DNA from: Flavobacterium hercynium
GTDB lineage: Bacteria > Bacteroidota > Bacteroidia > Flavobacteriales > Flavobacteriaceae
DNA length: 64,000 bases
Assembly (NCBI RefSeq): GCF_002217285.1
Contig: NZ_MUGW01000002.1
Span: 62,001-126,000, forward strand
Direction: 5' to 3'
Of the stretch, positions 61,057 through 64,000 are shown in pieces (the first letter of the stretch is position 1; every line of letters starts with the position of its first letter). The translations under genes were made by a program, and so were the position numbers. The notes under the pieces were generated by a model, which worked only from the letters and a program-made list of their open reading frames with translations, did not search any database and had not been told where the DNA came from.

Positions 61057-62649
61057 ATGAAGAAACTTTACTTTTTGCTATTATTATCTCTTTTAATTGG
61101 TTGCAAAAAAGACACTCCTAAACCCGCTCCCGTAAAAAAAACACCTCCGCCAGCCATTATACTTACGGATGAAAGAACGGTACAAATTGATACTGCTTTA
61201 ATCAACACTTTTAAAAGCGAAACACTGAAACAGTTCTACAACTCATCAGAAAACAAAACGGTTTGGGGAAATTTAAAAAAGAGAACTTACGTATTATCTC
61301 AGTTAAAAAAGTCGGAAGAGTTGGGATTAAACCCTGAAGATTACAAAGCAACTACACTTGAAAAATTCGAGAAGAAAATCAGCTCTCTAAACGATAAAGA
61401 TCTGGCTACTTACGACATATTGCTTACTTATAATTTCGAATTGTACTTAACGCATTTATATAAAGGAAAGCTAAATCCAAAAAAACTCTACACAGACTGG
61501 GATTTGGATGAAAAAGTATTTGATGAAAACAGTATCCTGATCAAAGCATTCAATAAAAACAAATTAGACAGTATCGTCGAAAACATTCAACCTAAGTCAG
61601 AAGCTTATAAAGAACTTTTAAAAGCGCTTGAAATCATTAATACATTCCCTGATGATGAAATAGGACTTATTGAAGCTAAAGACAAAATAGTACTAAACGA
61701 TACCAATACTGCTTTAGTAAACATCAAACAAAGATTATTATTCTGGAACGACATGTCTGGCAGAAAAGACAGTCTTACCAAAATTTACGACAAAAAAACA
61801 TTTGAGGCGGTTAAAAAATTTCAGGAGAGACACGGTTTAGCTGCAGATGGCGTAATTGGTGCAGGAACTTTAAGCGCCCTGAACTTCTCTAAACAAAAAA
61901 GAAAAGAGCAAATTATTGCCAATTTAGAACGTTGGAGATGGTACACGACTGATTTGGCTGAAAATTATTTTATTGTCAACATTCCGGATTACAGTCTAAA
62001 TGTGATTGAAAATCAAGATACAACTTTAGTACGTAATGTAGTTGTGGGCACCAGCAAAAGAAAAACACCTATTATTACATCAACCTTAAAAACGGTTGTT
62101 TTTAACCCAACATGGACAGTTCCTCCTACTATTTTGAAGGAAGATGTTGTTCCGGCAATGAAAAAGAATAGAAATTATTTAGCTAAAAAGAATATTACAA
62201 TCTATGATTCTGCTAATCGTGAGGTAGATCCTCAGGCATGGAACGAAAACAAACCGCATAGCTACCGCTATGTGCAAAGTCCTGGCTACAATAACTCCTT
62301 AGGACTAATGAAGATTTTGTTTCCAAACCATCATAGTGTGTATTTGCACGACACCAATCACCGTGGTAATTTTGTGAGAAGCAATCGTTCTTTAAGTTCT
62401 GGTTGTGTTCGTGTTGAAAATCCGCTTGAACTGGCGCAGCATATTCTAAATGATACTCTTACTGACAATTGGACAAAGAAAAAAATAGACTCGATTATTG
62501 AAACTAAGAAAACAATAAACGTAAAAATTACTAAAAAATACGCTTTGTATCAGTGGTATTGGACAGCTTGGAGCAAAAAAAATCAGCTCATTTTCAGAGC
62601 TGATATTTATAACTTAGATTCGGATTTATATACTAAACTAAGAAATTAG
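61057..62649 (+). CDS. L,D-transpeptidase (YcbB-like) with peptidoglycan-binding domain, lipoprotein
   Basis: 530 residues. Lipobox LLIGC at the N-terminus anchors it to the envelope. An alpha-helical scaffold (about 60-220) is followed by a PG-binding domain (TFEAVKKFQERHGLAADGVIGAGTLSAL, ~240-270) and the YkuD catalytic domain (YFIVNIPDYSLNVI...TPIITSTLKTVVFNPTWTVPPTIL). Catalytic His and Cys are in VYLHDTNHRGNFVRSNRSLSSGCVRV. It makes 3-3 cross-links in peptidoglycan. Its last 12 bp overlap the convergent gene. Confidence 0.95.
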   Translation: MKKLYFLLLLSLLIGCKKDTPKPAPVKKTPPPAIILTDERTVQIDTALINTFKSETLKQFYNSSENKTVWGNLKKRTYVLSQLKKSEELGLNPEDYKATTLEKFEKKISSLNDKDLATYDILLTYNFELYLTHLYKGKLNPKKLYTDWDLDEKVFDENSILIKAFNKNKLDSIVENIQPKSEAYKELLKALEIINTFPDDEIGLIEAKDKIVLNDTNTALVNIKQRLLFWNDMSGRKDSLTKIYDKKTFEAVKKFQERHGLAADGVIGAGTLSALNFSKQKRKEQIIANLERWRWYTTDLAENYFIVNIPDYSLNVIENQDTTLVRNVVVGTSKRKTPIITSTLKTVVFNPTWTVPPTILKEDVVPAMKKNRNYLAKKNITIYDSANREVDPQAWNENKPHSYRYVQSPGYNNSLGLMKILFPNHHSVYLHDTNHRGNFVRSNRSLSSGCVRVENPLELAQHILNDTLTDNWTKKKIDSIIETKKTINVKITKKYALYQWYWTAWSKKNQLIFRADIYNLDSDLYTKLRN

Positions 62650-63360
62650 TTTTGATTCCATCGCAAAATTTCTTGAAGGATGGTAAATATATAAACACGA
62701 TTTATTTTTTATTGTTTCAATTATCTCATTCGTCAATTCAACTGGAAGTGCCGGGCAACCCTGGCTTCTTCCTAATCTGTTATGACTTCTGATAAAAGAT
62801 TCTGACACATAATCAGCGCCATGCATTACTACTGCTCTTTCACGAGCGTGATCGTTTACACCTCTTTCTAAACCATCTAAACGTAAAGAAGCTCCATGTT
62901 TGCCTCTGTAAATTTCGCCTGTAGCATAAAAACCAAGGCTGCTTTTGTTAGATGAATTTAAATTTGAAAATACAGTTGCAAATTCTTCTCCTGTATTTCT
63001 GCCGTGAGCAACTAAAGACTGAAATAAAACAGTGTTGGTTGTTAAATCGATAACCCATAAACGTTTTACGTTTGATGAAAGGCTGAAATCGATTAGAGTT
63101 AAGATGTCTTTTTGAATAACGCCTCTTTCTTTTAGCAGGTAAAACCCTTTTAACGCTTCTGAAAAAGTCTTGAATTCAGGTAGTTTGTAACTGTTAGAAT
63201 CTAAGGTGTTGTAAACACTTTCAATTTTAGAATCAATAGTAAGCTTTTCAACTTTAGCAATACTTCTTACTGTTACTTTTTTTTCTTCTGTGGTATTTGT
63301 AGAATCTTTTCCAAAAGACAATAACAAAAACACCAATAATGGATAAATTTTGTAAATCAT
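62638..63360 (-). CDS. Murein L,D-transpeptidase catalytic domain protein
   Basis: 240 residues with a signal peptide (YPLLVFLLLSFGK). The YkuD-related family has LGFYATGEIYRGKHGASLRLDGLERGVNDHARERAVVMHGADYVSESFIRSHNRLGRSQGCPALP with the catalytic His (VVMHGA) and Cys (SQGCPAL). Convergent with the other L,D-transpeptidase, overlapping it by 12 bp. Minus-strand TAGTTTTG (63397-63404) is a probable -7 box. Confidence 0.9.
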   Translation of the reverse strand: MIYKIYPLLVFLLLSFGKDSTNTTEEKKVTVRSIAKVEKLTIDSKIESVYNTLDSNSYKLPEFKTFSEALKGFYLLKERGVIQKDILTLIDFSLSSNVKRLWVIDLTTNTVLFQSLVAHGRNTGEEFATVFSNLNSSNKSSLGFYATGEIYRGKHGASLRLDGLERGVNDHARERAVVMHGADYVSESFIRSHNRLGRSQGCPALPVELTNEIIETIKNKSCLYIYHPSRNFAMESKLIS

Positions 63361-63396
63361 TGAATTTCTTTAGGTTAATAACATATTTGGGTAGTG

Positions 63397-63404
63397 CAAA
63401 ACTA
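63397..63404 (-). promoter_or_regulatory. Candidate -7 box for the murein L,D-transpeptidase gene
   Basis: Minus-strand TAGTTTTG fits TAnnTTTG, 36 bp upstream of the start codon. Confidence 0.45.
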
Positions 63405-63681
63405 TACAAAAAATGCCAACATAAAATTTTATAACTATCAAATGAGGACATTTTGTTTAAACTTTAACAATTTAAAAAGAAAAAATTAGCATAAAACGAC
63501 AAAATAAGTAATTTTACAAAGAATTTTACCTCAAAAAAATATTTTACTATCTCAATCAGAACTGTTTAAGGGATAAATTTTACAGAGGCTTAATTTATTA
63601 TGTAGACAAAAGCTGTAACAATTGTATTAAGTTGTTGTCTTTTATATTAAAAAATACCATCTATTATACCTACAACCCTGA
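63405..63681. other. Intergenic spacer without recognised features
   Basis: AT-rich divergent spacer; I see no gene, hairpin or clear promoter for the rightward gene. Confidence 0.3.
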
Positions 63682-64000
63682 ATGAAAGCAATTGTTTTTT
63701 TTACAATCCTCTTATGCAGTTTTTATAGCTTTTCACAGAAAAAAAGCTTAGAAGCCAAATCGACTCCCCATAGCATTTCTATCGACGGAAAACTAGATGA
63801 ACCCGCTTGGGAAGAAGCTGCAACTGCCTCTGATTTTATTGTATTTGAACCAGACAATGGAAAACCTGCTCCTTATGGAAAACGAACTGAAGTTAAAGTA
63901 CTGTATAATAATGATGCTATTTATATTGGTGCTATAATGTACGATGATGAGCCCAATAAGGTTTTAAAAGAAATATCACAACGCGATAATTTTGGAACTG
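63682..64000 (+). CDS. DUF5916/CBM9-like outer-membrane protein, 3' truncated
   Basis: 106 residues are visible before the window edge. Signal peptide (AIVFFTILLCSFYSFSQ), then KSTPHSISIDGKLDEPAWEEAATASDFIVFEPDNGKPAPYGKRTEVKVLYNNDAIYIGAIMYDDEPNKVL, the carbohydrate-binding family 9-like opening (IDGKLDEPAW) of DUF5916 proteins. These are large (~800 residues) outer-membrane proteins whose C-terminal part forms a barrel; the function is unknown. Confidence 0.85.
   Translation, partial: MKAIVFFTILLCSFYSFSQKKSLEAKSTPHSISIDGKLDEPAWEEAATASDFIVFEPDNGKPAPYGKRTEVKVLYNNDAIYIGAIMYDDEPNKVLKEISQRDNFGT

Overview
The window is an AT-rich chromosomal segment of a gliding flavobacterium, most likely Flavobacterium or a close relative. 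The evidence is the gldB-gldC pair beside nadE, the Bacteroidetes-type dcw cell-wall/division cluster, an RlmN/ECF-sigma/DnaG gene complement in the flavobacterial style, lipoproteins and SusC-like CarboxypepD-reg proteins with short signal peptides, and promoter -7 boxes of the Bacteroidetes form TAnnTTTG.

Layout. 1-2069: a truncated MFS sugar transporter and an outer-membrane-like protein. 2070-2604: gene-free, filled with short palindromes in a duplicated block. 2605-12968: accessory island with an MqsR-like toxin/Panacea antitoxin pair, a McrB-like AAA+/PD-(D/E)XK two-gene restriction-type module, an XRE regulator, a phosphotransferase and an unknown gene framed by 27-nt direct repeats, a WG-repeat protein, and a gene scrap before a tRNA-Arg. 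13209-30829: yqeY and then the dcw cluster read leftwards in the order mraZ-rsmH-ftsL-ftsI-murE-mraY-murD-ftsW-murG-murC-ftsQ-ftsA-ftsZ. 31208-42818: hydrolase, engB, gldB/gldC, nadE, a LuxR-type response regulator, dnaG, a porin-like protein, an ECF sigma factor with a probable anti-sigma partner, a polyprenyl synthase and rlmN. 43296-46942: three YceI paralogs around a porin-like protein. 47126-55408: lipoprotein, O-methyltransferase, PAP2 phosphatase, TatA, M1 peptidase, three CarboxypepD-reg-like paralogs, peptidase E. 55740-58384: a retron. 59442-64000: an unknown gene, two identical tRNA-Gly genes, GNAT, two L,D-transpeptidases and a truncated DUF5916-type gene.

Two observations stand out. 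First, the mraY-murD and murD-ftsW junctions of the essential dcw cluster each carry a gene for a four-helix-bundle (S23/23S rRNA intervening-sequence) protein enclosed in a perfect inverted repeat of 31 and 38 nt. The two repeats are unrelated to each other and made of simple repeated words; the 38-nt one starts with the murD stop codon and ends on the A of the ftsW start codon. A cargo-less hairpin of the same style abuts the yqeY stop codon. This looks like an IVS-like element family living in protein-coding operons.

Second, the retron is complete by inspection: a PRTase-type effector gene, an intergenic msr-msd candidate bounded by 8-nt a1/a2 repeats with the TTAGC branch context, and an RT with NAxxH, YADD and VTG motifs. 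Several interspersed hairpin repeat families occupy the non-coding spaces, one showing compensatory changes between two copies. All names are based on reading the sequence; no database search was run.
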